Shown: positions 49,501 to 61,500 of the stretch, piece after piece | Numbering within the stretch: the stretch's first letter is position 1 | Layout: each line of letters begins with the position of its first letter | NCBI GenBank assembly: GCA_949752745.1 | Contig: OX457034.1 | Span: 3,320,646-3,384,645 of the forward strand | DNA from: Protula sp. h YS-2021 | Taxonomy: Eukaryota > Annelida > Polychaeta > Sabellida > Serpulidae | Length of the DNA stretch: 64,000 bases | Direction of reading: 5' to 3' | Notes under the pieces: generated by a model | The model's database searches: none | The model's input: the letters and a program-made list of their open reading frames with translations, nothing else | Told to the model about the DNA's origin: nothing | Translations under genes and position numbers: made by a program

Positions 49501-52500
49501 CCAGAAAGAAAGAGAAAAGGAGACGAAATCTAAGAAATAGGTTGAAAATAGTCCGGAAACGAATTTCAGGAAGAGAAAATAGGCGAGAAAAAGCAAGAAA
49601 AGAAAAGAAAACAGGAAGAAATGTAAGAAATCAAGAGGAAATAGGCTGTAAACGTCCTTCCGGAAAAGAAAATAGGCGAGAAAAAGCAAGAAAAGAAGAA
49701 AAAAACTGGTCGAAAAGTAAGAAATCAGGAATAATATGCCTGAAAGATCTTTAGGAAGAGGAAACAAACGAGAAAACACACGAAAAGACGAGAAAACAGC
49801 ATGAAATGTAAGAAATCAAAATGAAATAAGCCGGAAATGTTCTTCTGTAACAGGAAATAATCGAGAAAAGAGAAGAAAGAAAGAGAAAAGGGGAGGAAAT
49901 TTAAGAAATAGGTTTGAAAATAGTCCGGAAACGAATTTCAGGAAGAGAAAATAGGCGAGAAAAGGCAAGAAAAGAAGAGAAAACAGGAGGCAAACTGAGA
50001 AATCAGGAAAAATACGCTGAGAACGATCTGGTGGAAGTGAAAATTGGTGACAAAAGACAAGAAAAGAAGAGAAAAGGGATGAAATCAAAGAAATCAAGAG
50101 GAAATAGGCCGGAAACGATCTTCAAGAAAAGAAAACAGGCTAGAAAGAAAAAGAAAAGAAGTTAAAATTTGATGAAATATAAGAAATCAAGAGGAAGTAG
50201 GCCGGAAACGCTCTTCTGGAAGAGAAAATAGTCGAGAACACACAAGATGAGAAAAGTAAACAGGATAAAATCTAAGAAATATGGAGAAAATAAGTCGGAA
50301 ACGAATTTGAGAAAGAAAAAATAGGCGACAAAAGTCAAGAAAAGAAGAGAAAACAGGTGGAAATCTGAGAAATCAGGAAAAATAGGCTGGAAGCGATCTG
50401 GTGGAAGATAAAATTGGCGAGAAAAGAGAAGAAAAGAAGAGAAAATTGGATGAAATGTAAGAATTCAAGAGGAAATGGGCCGGAAACGATCTTCAGGAAG
50501 AGAAAATAGCCGAGAACACACAAGATGAGAAGAGTAAACAGGATGAAATGTAAGAAATATGGAGAAAATAAGTTGGAAACGAATTTGAGGAACATAAAAT
50601 AGGCGAGAAAAGGCAAGAAAAGAACAGAAAGCAGGATGAAATGTAAGAAATAAGAGGAAATAGGCCGCAAACGTCCTTCTGGAAGAAAAAAAAGGCAAGA
50701 AAAGGCAAGAAAAGAAGAGAAAACAGGTCGAAAAGTAAGAAATCTGGGAAAATATGCCTGAAACGAACTTCAGGAAGAGAAAATAGACGAGAAAACACAA
50801 GAAGAGACGAGAAAACAGCATGAAATGTAAGAAATCAAAATGAAATAGGCCGGAAATGTTCTTTTGGAAGAGGAAATAATCGAGAAAAGACCAGAAAGAA
50901 AGAGAAAAGGAGACGAAATCTAAGAAATAGGTTGAAAATAGTCCGGAAACGAATTTCAGCAAGAGAAAATAGGCGAGAAAAAGCAAGAAAAGAAAAGAAA
51001 GCAGGAAGAAATGTAAGAAATCAAGAGGAAATAGGCTGTAAACGTACTTCCGGAAAAGAAAATAGGCGAGAAAAAGCAAGAAAAGAAGAAAAAAACTGGT
51101 CGAAAAGTAAGAAATCAGGAATAATATGCCTGAAAGATCTTTAGGAAGAGCAAACAAACGAGAAAACACACGAAAAGACGAGAAAACAGCATGAAATGTA
51201 AGAAATCAAAATGAAATAAGCCGGAAATGTTCTTCTGTAACAGGAAATAATCGAGAAAAGAGAAGAAAGAAAGAGAAAAGGGGAGGAAATTTAAGAAATA
51301 GGTTTGAAAATAGTCCGGAAACGAATTTCAGGAAGAGAAAATAGGCGAGAAAAGGCAAGAAAAGAAGAGAAAACAGGAGGCAAACTGAGAAATCAGGAAA
51401 TATACGCTGAGAACGATCTGGTGGATGTGAAAATTGGTGACAAAAGACAAGAAAAGAAGAGAAAAGGGATGAAATCAAAGAAATCAAGAGGAAATAGGCC
51501 GGAAACGATCTTCAGGAAAAGAAAACAGGCTAGAAAGAAAAAGAAAAGAAGTTAAAATTTATGAAATGTAAGAAATCAAGAGGAAGTAGGCCGGAAACGC
51601 TCTTCTGGAAGAGAAAATAGTCGAGAACACACAAGATGAGAAAAGTAAACAGGATAAAATCTAAGAAATATGGAGAAAATAAGTCGGAAACGAATTTGAG
51701 AAAGAAAAAATAGGCGACAAAAGTCAAGAAAAGAAGAGAAAACAGGTGGAAATCTGAGAAATCAGGAAAAATAGGCTGGAAGCGATCTGGTGGAAGATAA
51801 AATTGGCGAGAAAAGAGAAGAAAAGAAGAGAAAATTGGATGAAATGTAAGAATTCAAGAGGAAATGGGCCGGAAACGATCTTCAGGAAGAGAAAATAGCC
51901 GAGAACACACAAGATGAGAAGAGTAAACAGGATGAAATGTAAGAAATATGGAGAAAATAAGTTGGAAACGAATTTGAGGAACATAAAATAGGCGAGAAAA
52001 GGCAAGAAAAGAACAGAAAGCAGGATGAAATGTAAGAAATAAGAGGAAATAGGCCGCAAACGTCCTTCTGGAAGAAAAAAAAGGCAAGAAAAGGCAAGAA
52101 AAGAAGAGAAAACAGGTCGAAAAGTAAGAAATCTGGGAAAATATGCCTGAAACGAACTTCAGGAAGAGAAAATAGACGAGAAAACACAAGAAGAGACGAG
52201 AAAACAGCATGAAATGTAAGAAATCAAAATGAAATAGGCCGGAAATGTTCTTTTGGAAGAGGAAATAATCGAGAAAAGACCAGAAAGAAAGAGAAAAGGA
52301 GACGAAATCTAAGAAATAGGTTGAAAATAGTCCGGAAACGAATTTCAGCAAGAGAAAATAGGCGAGAAAAAGCAAGAAAAGAAAAGAAAGCAGGAAGAAA
52401 TGTAAGAAATCAAGAGGAAATAGGCTGTAAACGTACTTCCGGAAAAGAAAATAGGCGAGAAAAAGCAAGAAAAGAAGAAAAAAACTGGTCGAAAAGTAAG

Positions 52501-55500
52501 AAATCAGGAATAATATGCCTGAAAGATCTTTAGGAAGAGCAAACAAACGAGAAAACACACGAAAAGACGAGAAAACAGCATGAAATGTAAGAAATCAAAA
52601 TGAAATAAGCCGGAAATGTTCTTCTGTAACAGGAAATAATCGAGAAAAGAGAAGAAAGAAAGAGAAAAGGGGAGGAAATTTAAGAAATAGGTTTGAAAAT
52701 AGTCCGGAAACGAATTTCAGGAAGAGAAAATAGGCGAGAAAAGGCAAGAAAAGAAGAGAAAACAGGAGGCAAACTGAGAAATCAGGAAATATACGCTGAG
52801 AACGATCTGGTGGATGTGAAAATTGGTGACAAAAGACAAGAAAAGAAGAGAAAAGGGATGAAATCAAAGAAATCAAGAGGAAATAGGCCGGAAACGATCT
52901 TCAGGAAAAGAAAACAGGCTAGAAAGAAAAAGAAAAGAAGTTAAAATTTATGAAATGTAAGAAATCAAGAGGAAGTAGGCCGGAAACGCTCTTCTGGAAG
53001 AGAAAATAGTCGAGAACACACAAGATGAGAAAAGTAAACAGGATGAAATCTTAAAAATATGGAGAAAATAAGTCGTAAACGAATTTGAGAAAGAAAAAAT
53101 AGGCGACAAAAGTCAAGAAAAGAAGAGAAAACAGGTGGAAATCTGAGAAATCAGGAAAAATAGGCTGGAAGCGATCTGGTGGAAGATAAAATTGGCGAGA
53201 AAAGAGAAGAAAAGAAGAGAAAATTGGATGAAATGTAAGAATTCAAGAGGAAATGGGCCGGAAACGATCTTCAGGAAGAGAAAATAGCCGAGAACACACA
53301 AGATGAGAAGAGTAAACAGGATGAAATGTAAGAAATATGGAGAAAATAAGTTGGAAACGAATTTGAGGATGATAAAATAGGCGAGAAAAGGCAAGAAAAG
53401 AACAGAAAGCAGGATGAAATGTAAGAAATCAAGAGTAAATAGGCCGCAAACGTCCTTCTGGAAGAAAAAATAGGCGAGAAAAGGCAAGAAAAGAAGAGAA
53501 AACAGGTCGAAAAGTAAGAAATCTGGGAAAATATGCCTGAAACGATCTTCAGGAAGAGAAAATAGACGAGAAAACACAAGAAGAGACGAGAAAACAGCAT
53601 GAAATGTAAGAAATCAAAATGAAATAGGCCGGAAATGTTCTTTTGGAAGAGGAAATAATCGAGAAAAGACCAGAAAGAAAGAGAAAAGGAGACGAAATCT
53701 AAGAAATAGGTTGAAAATAGTCCGGAAACGAATTTCAGGAAGAGAAAATAGGCGAGAAAAAGCAAGAAAAGAAAAGAAAGCAGGAAGAAATGTAAGAAAT
53801 CAAGAGGAAATAGGCTGCAAACGTCCTTCCGGAAAAGAAAATAGGCGAGAAAAAGCAAGAAAAGAAGAAAAAAACTGGTCGAAAAGTAAGAAATCAGGAA
53901 TAATATGCCTGAAAGATCTTTAGGAAGAGCAAACAAACGAGAAAACACACGAAAAGACGAGAAAACAGCATGAAATGTAAGAAATCAAAATGAAATAAGC
54001 CGGAAATGTTCTTCTGTAACAGGAAATAATCGAGAAAAGAGAAGAAAGAAAGAGAAAAGGGGAGGAAATTTAAGAAATAGGTTTGAAAATAGTCCGGAAA
54101 CGAATTTCAGGAAGAGAAAATAGGCGAGAAAAGGCAAGAAAAGAAGAGAAAACAGGAGGCAAACTGAGAAATCAGGAAATATACGCTGAGAACGATCTGG
54201 TGGAAGTGAAAATTGGTGACAAAAGACAAGAAAAGAAGAGAAAAGGGATGAAATCAAAGAAATCAAGAGGAAATAGGCCGGAAACGATCTTCAAGAAAAG
54301 AAAACAGGCTAGAAAGAAAAAGAAAAGAAGTTAAAATTTGATGAAATATAAGAAATCAAGAGGAAGTAGGCCGGAAACGCTCTTCTGGAAGAGAAAATAG
54401 TCGAGAACACACAAGATGAGAAAAGTAAACAGGATAAAATCTAAGAAATATGGAGAAAATAAGTCGGAAACGAATTTGAGAAAGAAAAAATAGGCGACAA
54501 AAGTCAAGAAAAGAAGAGAAAACAGGTGGAAATCTGAGAAATCAGGAAAAATAGGCTGGAAGCGATCTGATGGAAGATAAAATTGGCGAGAAAAGAGAAG
54601 AAAAGAAGAGAAAATTGGATGAAATGTAAGAATTCAAGAGGAAATGGGCCGGAAACGATCTTCAGGAAGAGAAAATAGCCGAGAACACACAAGATGAGAA
54701 GAGTAAACAGGATGAAATGTAAGAAATATGGAGAAAATAAGTTGGAAACGAATTTGAGGATGATAAAATAGGCGAGAAAAGGCAAGAAAAGAACAGAAAG
54801 CAGGATGAAATGTAAGAAATCAAGAGTAAATAGGCCGCAAACGTCCTTCTGGAAGAAAAAATAGGCGAGAAAATGCAAGAAAAGAAGAGAAAACAGGTCG
54901 AAAAGTAAGAAATCTGGGAAAATATGCCTGAAACGATCTTCAGGAAGAGAAAATAGACGAGAAAACACAAGAAGAGACGAGAAAACAGCATGAAATGTAA
55001 GAAATCAAAATGAAATAGGCCGGAAATGTTCTTTTGGAAGAGGAAATAATCGAGAAAAGACCAGAAAGAAAGAGAAAAGGAGACGAAATCTAAGAAATAG
55101 GTTGAAAATAGTCCGGAAACGAATTTCAGGAAGAGAAAATAGGCGAGAAAAAGCAAGAAAAGAAAAGAAAGCAGGAAGAAATGTAAGAAATCAAGAGGAA
55201 ATAGGCTGCAAACGTCCTTCCGGAAAAGAAAATAGGCGAGAAAAAGCAAGAAAAGAAGAAAAAAACTGGTCGAAAAGTAAGAAATCAGGAATAATATGCC
55301 TGAAAGATCTTTAGGAAGAGCAAACAAACGAGAAAACACACGAAAAGACGAGAAAACAGCATGAAATGTAAGAAATCAAAATGAAATAAGCCGGAAATGT
55401 TCTTCTGTAACAGGAAATAATCGAGAAAAGAGAAGAAAGAAAGAGAAAAGGGGAGGAAATTTAAGAAATAGGTTTGAAAATAGTCCGGAAACGAATTTCA

Positions 55501-58500
55501 GGAAGAGAAAATAGGCGAGAAAAGGCAAGAAAAGAAGAGAAAACAGGAGGCAAACTGAGAAATCAGGAAATATACGCTGAGAACGATCTGGTGGAAGTGA
55601 AAATTGGTGACAAAAGACAAGAAAAGAAGAGAAAAGGGATGAAATCAAAGAAATCAAGAGGAAATAGGCCGGAAACGATCTTCAAGAAAAGAAAACAGGC
55701 TAGAAAGAAAAAGAAAAGAAGTTAAAATTTGATGAAATATAAGAAATCAAGAGGAAGTAGGCCGGAAACGCTCTTCTGGAAGAGAAAATAGTCGAGAACA
55801 CACAAGATGAGAAAAGTAAACAGGATAAAATCTAAGAAATATGGAGAAAATAAGTCGGAAACGAATTTGAGAAAGAAAAAATAGGCGACAAAAGTCAAGA
55901 AAAGAAGAGAAAACAGGTGGAAATCTGAGAAATCAGGAAAAATAGGCTGGAAGCGATCTGGTGGAAGATAAAATTGGCGAGAAAAGAGAAGAAAAGAAGA
56001 GAAAATTGGATGAAATGTAAGAATTCAAGAGGAAATGGGCCGGAAACGATCTTCAGGAAGAGAAAATAGCCGAGAACACACAAGATGAGAAGAGTAAACA
56101 GGATGAAATGTAAGAAATATGGAGAAAATAAGTTGGAAACGAATTTGAGGAACATAAAATAGGCGAGAAAAGGCAAGAAAAGAACAGAAAGCAGGATGAA
56201 ATGTAAGAAATCAAGAGTAAATAGGCCGCAAACGTCCTTCTGGAAGAAAAAATAGGCGAGAAAAGGCAAGAAAAGAAGAGAAAACAGGTCGAAAAGTAAG
56301 AAATCTGGGAAAATATGCCTGAAACGATCTTCAGGAAGAGAAAATAGACGAGAAAACACAAGAAGAGACGAGAAAACAGCATGAAATGTAAGAAATCAAA
56401 ATGAAATAGGCCGGAAATGTTCTTTTGGAAGAGGAAATAATCGAGAAAAGACCAGAAAGAAAGAGAAAAGGAGACGAAATCTAAGAAATAGGTTGAAAAT
56501 AGTCCGGAAACGAATTTCAGGAAGAGAAAATAGGCGAGAAAAAGCAAGAAAAGAAAAGAAAGCAGGAAGAAATGTAAGAAATCAAGAGGAAATAGGCTGC
56601 AAACGTCCTTCCGGAAAAGAAAATAGGCGAGAAAAAGCAAGAAAAGAAGAAAAAAACTGGTCGAAAAGTAAGAAATCAGGAATAATATGCCTGAAAGATC
56701 TTTAGGAAGAGGAAACAAACGAGAAAACACACGAAAAGACGAGAAAACAGCATGAAATGTAAGAAATCAAAATGAAATAAGCCGGAAATGTTCTTCTGTA
56801 ACAGGAAATAATCGAGAAAAGAGAAGAAAGAAAGAGAAAAGGGGAGGAAATTTAAGAAATAGGTTTGAAAATAGTCCGGAAACGAATTTCAGGAAGAGAA
56901 AATAGGCGAGAAAAGGCAAGAAAAGAAGAGAAAACAGGAGGCAAACTGAGAAATCAGGAAAAATACGCTGAGAACGATCTGGTGGAAGTGAAAATTGGTG
57001 ACAAAAGACAAGAAAAGAAGAGAAAAGGGATGAAATCAAAGAAATCAAGAGGAAATAGGCCGGAAACGATCTTCAAGAAAAGAAAACAGGCTAGAAAGAA
57101 AAAGAAAAGAAGTTAAAATTTGATGAAATATAAGAAATCAAGAGGAAGTAGGCCGGAAACGCTCTTCTGGAAGAGAAAATAGTCGAGAACACACAAGATG
57201 AGAAAAGTAAACAGGATAAAATCTAAGAAATATGGAGAAAATAAGTCGGAAACGAATTTGAGAAAGAAAAAATAGGCGACAAAAGTCAAGAAAAGAAGAG
57301 AAAACAGGTGGAAATCTGAGAAATCAGGAAAAATAGGCTGGAAGCGATCTGGTGGAAGATAAAATTGGCGAGAAAAGAGAAGAAAAGAAGAGAAAATTGG
57401 ATGAAATGTAAGAATTCAAGAGGAAATGGGCCGGAAACGATCTTCAGGAAGAGAAAATAGCCGAGAACACACAAGATGAGAAGAGTAAACAGGATGAAAT
57501 GTAAGAAATATGGAGAAAATAAGTTGGAAACGAATTTGAGGAAGATAAAATAGGCGAGAAAAGGCAAGAAAAGAACAGAAAGCAGGATGAAATGTAAGAA
57601 ATAAGAGGAAATAGGCCGCAAACGTCCTTCTGGAAGAAAAAATAGGCGAGAAAAGGCAAGAAAAGAAGAGAAAACAGGTCGAAAAGTAAGAAATCTGGGA
57701 AAATATGCCTGAAACGATCTTCAGGAAGAGAAAATAGACGAGACAACACAAGAAGAGACGTGAAAAAAGGATGAAATGTAAGAAGTCAAGAGGAAGTAGG
57801 CCGGAAATGTTCTTTTGGAAGAGGAAATAATCGAGAAAAGACCAGAAAGAAAGAGAAAAGGAGACGAAATCTAAGAAATAGGTTGAAAATAGTCCGGAAA
57901 CGAATTTCAGGAAGAGAAAATAGGCGAGAAAAGGCAAGAAAAGAAGAGAAAACAGGAGGCAAACTGAGAAATCAGGAAAAATACGCTGAGAACGATCTGG
58001 TGGAAGTGAAAATTGGTGACAAAAGACAAGAAAAGAAGAGAAAAGGGATGAAATCAAAGAAATCAAGAGGAAATAGGCCGGAAACGATCTTCAGGAAAAG
58101 AAAACAGGCTAGAAAGAAAAAGAAAAGAAGTTAAAATTGGATGAAATGTAAGAAATCAAGAGGAAGTAGGCCGGAAACGCTCTTCTGGAAGAGAAAATAG
58201 TCGAGAACACACAAGATGAGAAAAGTAAACAGGATGAAATCTAAGAAATATGGAGAAAATAAGTCGGAAACGAATTTGAGAAAGAAAAAATAGGCGACAA
58301 AAGTCAAGAAAAGAAGAGAAAACAGGTGGAAATCTGAGAAATCAGGAAAAATAGGCTGGAAGCGATCTGGTGGAAGATAAAATTGGCGAGAAAAGAGAAG
58401 GAAAGAAGAGAAAATTGGATGAAATGTAAGAATTCAAGAGGAAATGGGCCGGAAACGATCTTCAGGAAGAGAAAATAGCCGAGAACACACAAGATGAGAA

Positions 58501-61500
58501 GAGTAAACAGGATGAAATGTAAGAAATATGGAGAAAATAAGTTGGAAACAAATTTGAGGAAGATAAAATAGGCGAGAAAAGGCAAGAAAAGAACAGAAAG
58601 CAGGATGAAATGTAAGAAATCAAGAGGAAATAGGCCGCAAACGTCCTTCTGGAAGAGAAAATAGGCGAGAAAAGGCAAGAAAAGAAGAGAAAACAGGTCG
58701 AAAAGTAAGAAATCTGGGAAAATATGCCTGAAACGATCTTCAGGAAGAGAAAATAGACGAGAAATCACAAGAAGAGACGAGAAAACAGCATGAAATGTAA
58801 GAAATCAAAATGAAATAGGCCGGAAATGTTCTTTTGGAAGAGGAAATAATCGAGAAAAGACCAGAAAGAAAGAGAAAAGGAGACGAAATCTAAGAAATAG
58901 GTTGAAAATAGTCCGGAAACGAATTTCAGGAAGAGAAAATAGGCGAGAAAAAGGCAAGAAAAGAAAAGAAAGCAGGAAGAAATGTAAGAAATCAAGAGGA
59001 AATAGTCTGCAACGTCCTTCCGGAAAAGAAAATAGGCGAGAAAAAGCAAGAAAAGAAGAAAAAAACTGGTGGAAAAGTAAGAAATCAGGGAAAATATGCC
59101 TGAAAGATCTTTAGGAAGAGGAAACAAATGAGAAAACACACGAAAAGACGAGAAAACAGCATGAAATGTAAGAAATCAAAATGAAATAAGCCGGAAATGT
59201 TCTTCTGTAACAGGAAATAATCGAGAAAAGAGAAGAAAGCAAGAGAAAAGGGGAGGAAATCTAAGAAATAGGTTTGAAAATAGTCCGGAAACGAATTTCA
59301 GGAAAAGAAAATAGGCGAGAAAAGGCAAGAAAAGAACAGAAAGCAGGATGAAATGTAAGAAATCAAGACGAAATAGGCCGGAAATGTTCTTCTGGAAGAG
59401 AAAATAGGCGAGAAAAGGCAAGAAAAGAAGAGAAAACAGGTCGAAAAGTAAGAAATCTGGGAAAATATGCCTGAAACGATCTTCAGGAAGAGAAAATAGA
59501 CGAGAAATCACAAGAAGAGACGAGAAAACAGCATGAAATGTAAGAAATCAAAATGAAATAGGCCGGAAATGTTCTTTTGGAAGAGGAAATAATCGAGAAA
59601 AGACCAGAAAGAAAGAGAAAAGGAGACGAAATCTAAGAAATAGGTTGAAAATAGTCCGGAAACGAATTTCAGGAAGAGAAAATAGGCGAGAAAAAGGCAA
59701 GAAAAGAAAAGAAAGCAGGAAGAAATGTAAGAAATCAAGAGGAAATAGGCTGCAAACGTCCTTCCGGAAAAGAAAATAGGCAAGAAAAGAAGAGAAAGCA
59801 GGATGAAATGTAAGAAATCAAGAAGCAATAGGCCGGAAATGTTCTTCTGGAAGAGAAAATAGGTGAGAAAAGACCAGAAAGAAAGAGAAAAGGAGACGAA
59901 ATCTAAGAAATAGGTTGAAAATAGTCCGGAAACGAATTTCAGGAAGAGAAAATAGGCGAGAAAAGGCAAGAAAAGAAGAGAAAACAGGAGGCAAACTGAG
60001 AAATCAGGAAAAATACGCTGAGAACGATCTGGTGGAAGTGAAAATTGGTGACAAAAGACAAGAAAAGAAGAGAAAAGGGATGAAATCAAAGAAATCAAGA
60101 GGAAATAGGCCGGAAACGATCTTCAGGAAAAGAAAACAGGCTAGAAAGAAAAAGAAAAGAAGTTAAAATTGTATGAAATGTAAGAAATCAAGAGGAAGTA
60201 GGCCGGAAACGCTCTTCTGGAAGAGAAAATAGTCGAGAACACACAAGATGAGAAAAGTAAACAGGATGAAATCTAAGAAATATGGAGAAAATCAGTCGGA
60301 AACGAATTTGAGAAAGAAAAAATAGGCGACAAAAGTCAAGAAAAGAAGAGAAAACAGGTGGAAATCTGAGAAATCAGGAAAAATAGGCTGGAAGCGATTT
60401 GGTGGAAGATAAAATTGGCGAGAAAAGAGAAGAAAAGAAGAGAAAATTGAATGAAATGTAAGAATTCAAGAGGAAATGGGCCGGAAACGATCTTCAGGAA
60501 GAGAAAATAGCCGAGAACACACAAGATGAGAAGAGTAAACAGGATGAAATGTAAGAAATATGGAGAAAATAAGTTGGAAACGAATTTGAGAAAGAAAAAT
60601 TAGGCGAGAAAAGGCAAGAAAAGAACAGAAAGCAGGATGAAATGTAAGAAATCAAGAAGAAATAGGCCGCAAACGTCCTTCTGGAAGAGAAAATAGGCGA
60701 AAAAAGACAAGAAAAGAAGAGAAATGGGGATGAGATCTAAGAAATCAAGAGGAAATAGGTCGGAAACGATATTTAGAAAGAGAAAATAGGCGAGAAAAGG
60801 CAAGAAAAGAAGAGAAAACAGGTGGAAATCTGAGAAATCAGGAAAAATAGGCTGGAAGCGATCTGGTGGAAGATAATATTGGCGAGAAAAGAGAAGAAAA
60901 GAAGAGAAAATTGGATGAAATGTAAGAATTCAAGAGGAAATGGGCCGGAAACGATCTTCAGGAAGAGAAAATAGCCGAGAACACACAAGATGAGAAGAGT
61001 AAACAGGATGAAATGTAAGAAATATGGAGAAAATAAGTTGGAAACGAATTTGAGGAAGATAAAATAGGCGAGAAAAGGCAAGAAAAGAACAGAAAGCAGG
61101 ATGAAATGTAAGAAATCAAGAGGAAATAGGCCGCAAACGTCCTTCTGGAAGAGAAAATAGGCGAGAAAAGGCAAGAAAAGAAGAGAAAACAGGTCGAAAA
61201 GTAAGAAATCTGGGAAAATATGCCTGAAACGATCTTCAGGAAGAGGAAATAGACGAGAAATCACAAGAAGAGACGAGAAAACAGCATGAAATGTAAGAAA
61301 TCAAAATGAAATAGGCCGGAAATGTTCTTTTGGAAGAGGAAATAATCGAGAAAAGACTAGAAAGAAAGAGAAAAGGAGACGAAATCTAAGAAATAGGTTG
61401 AAAATAGTCCGGAAACGAATTTCAGGAAGAGAAAATAGGCGAGAAAAGGCAAGAAAAGAAAAGAAAGCAGGAAGAAATGTAAGAAATCAAGAGGAAATAG

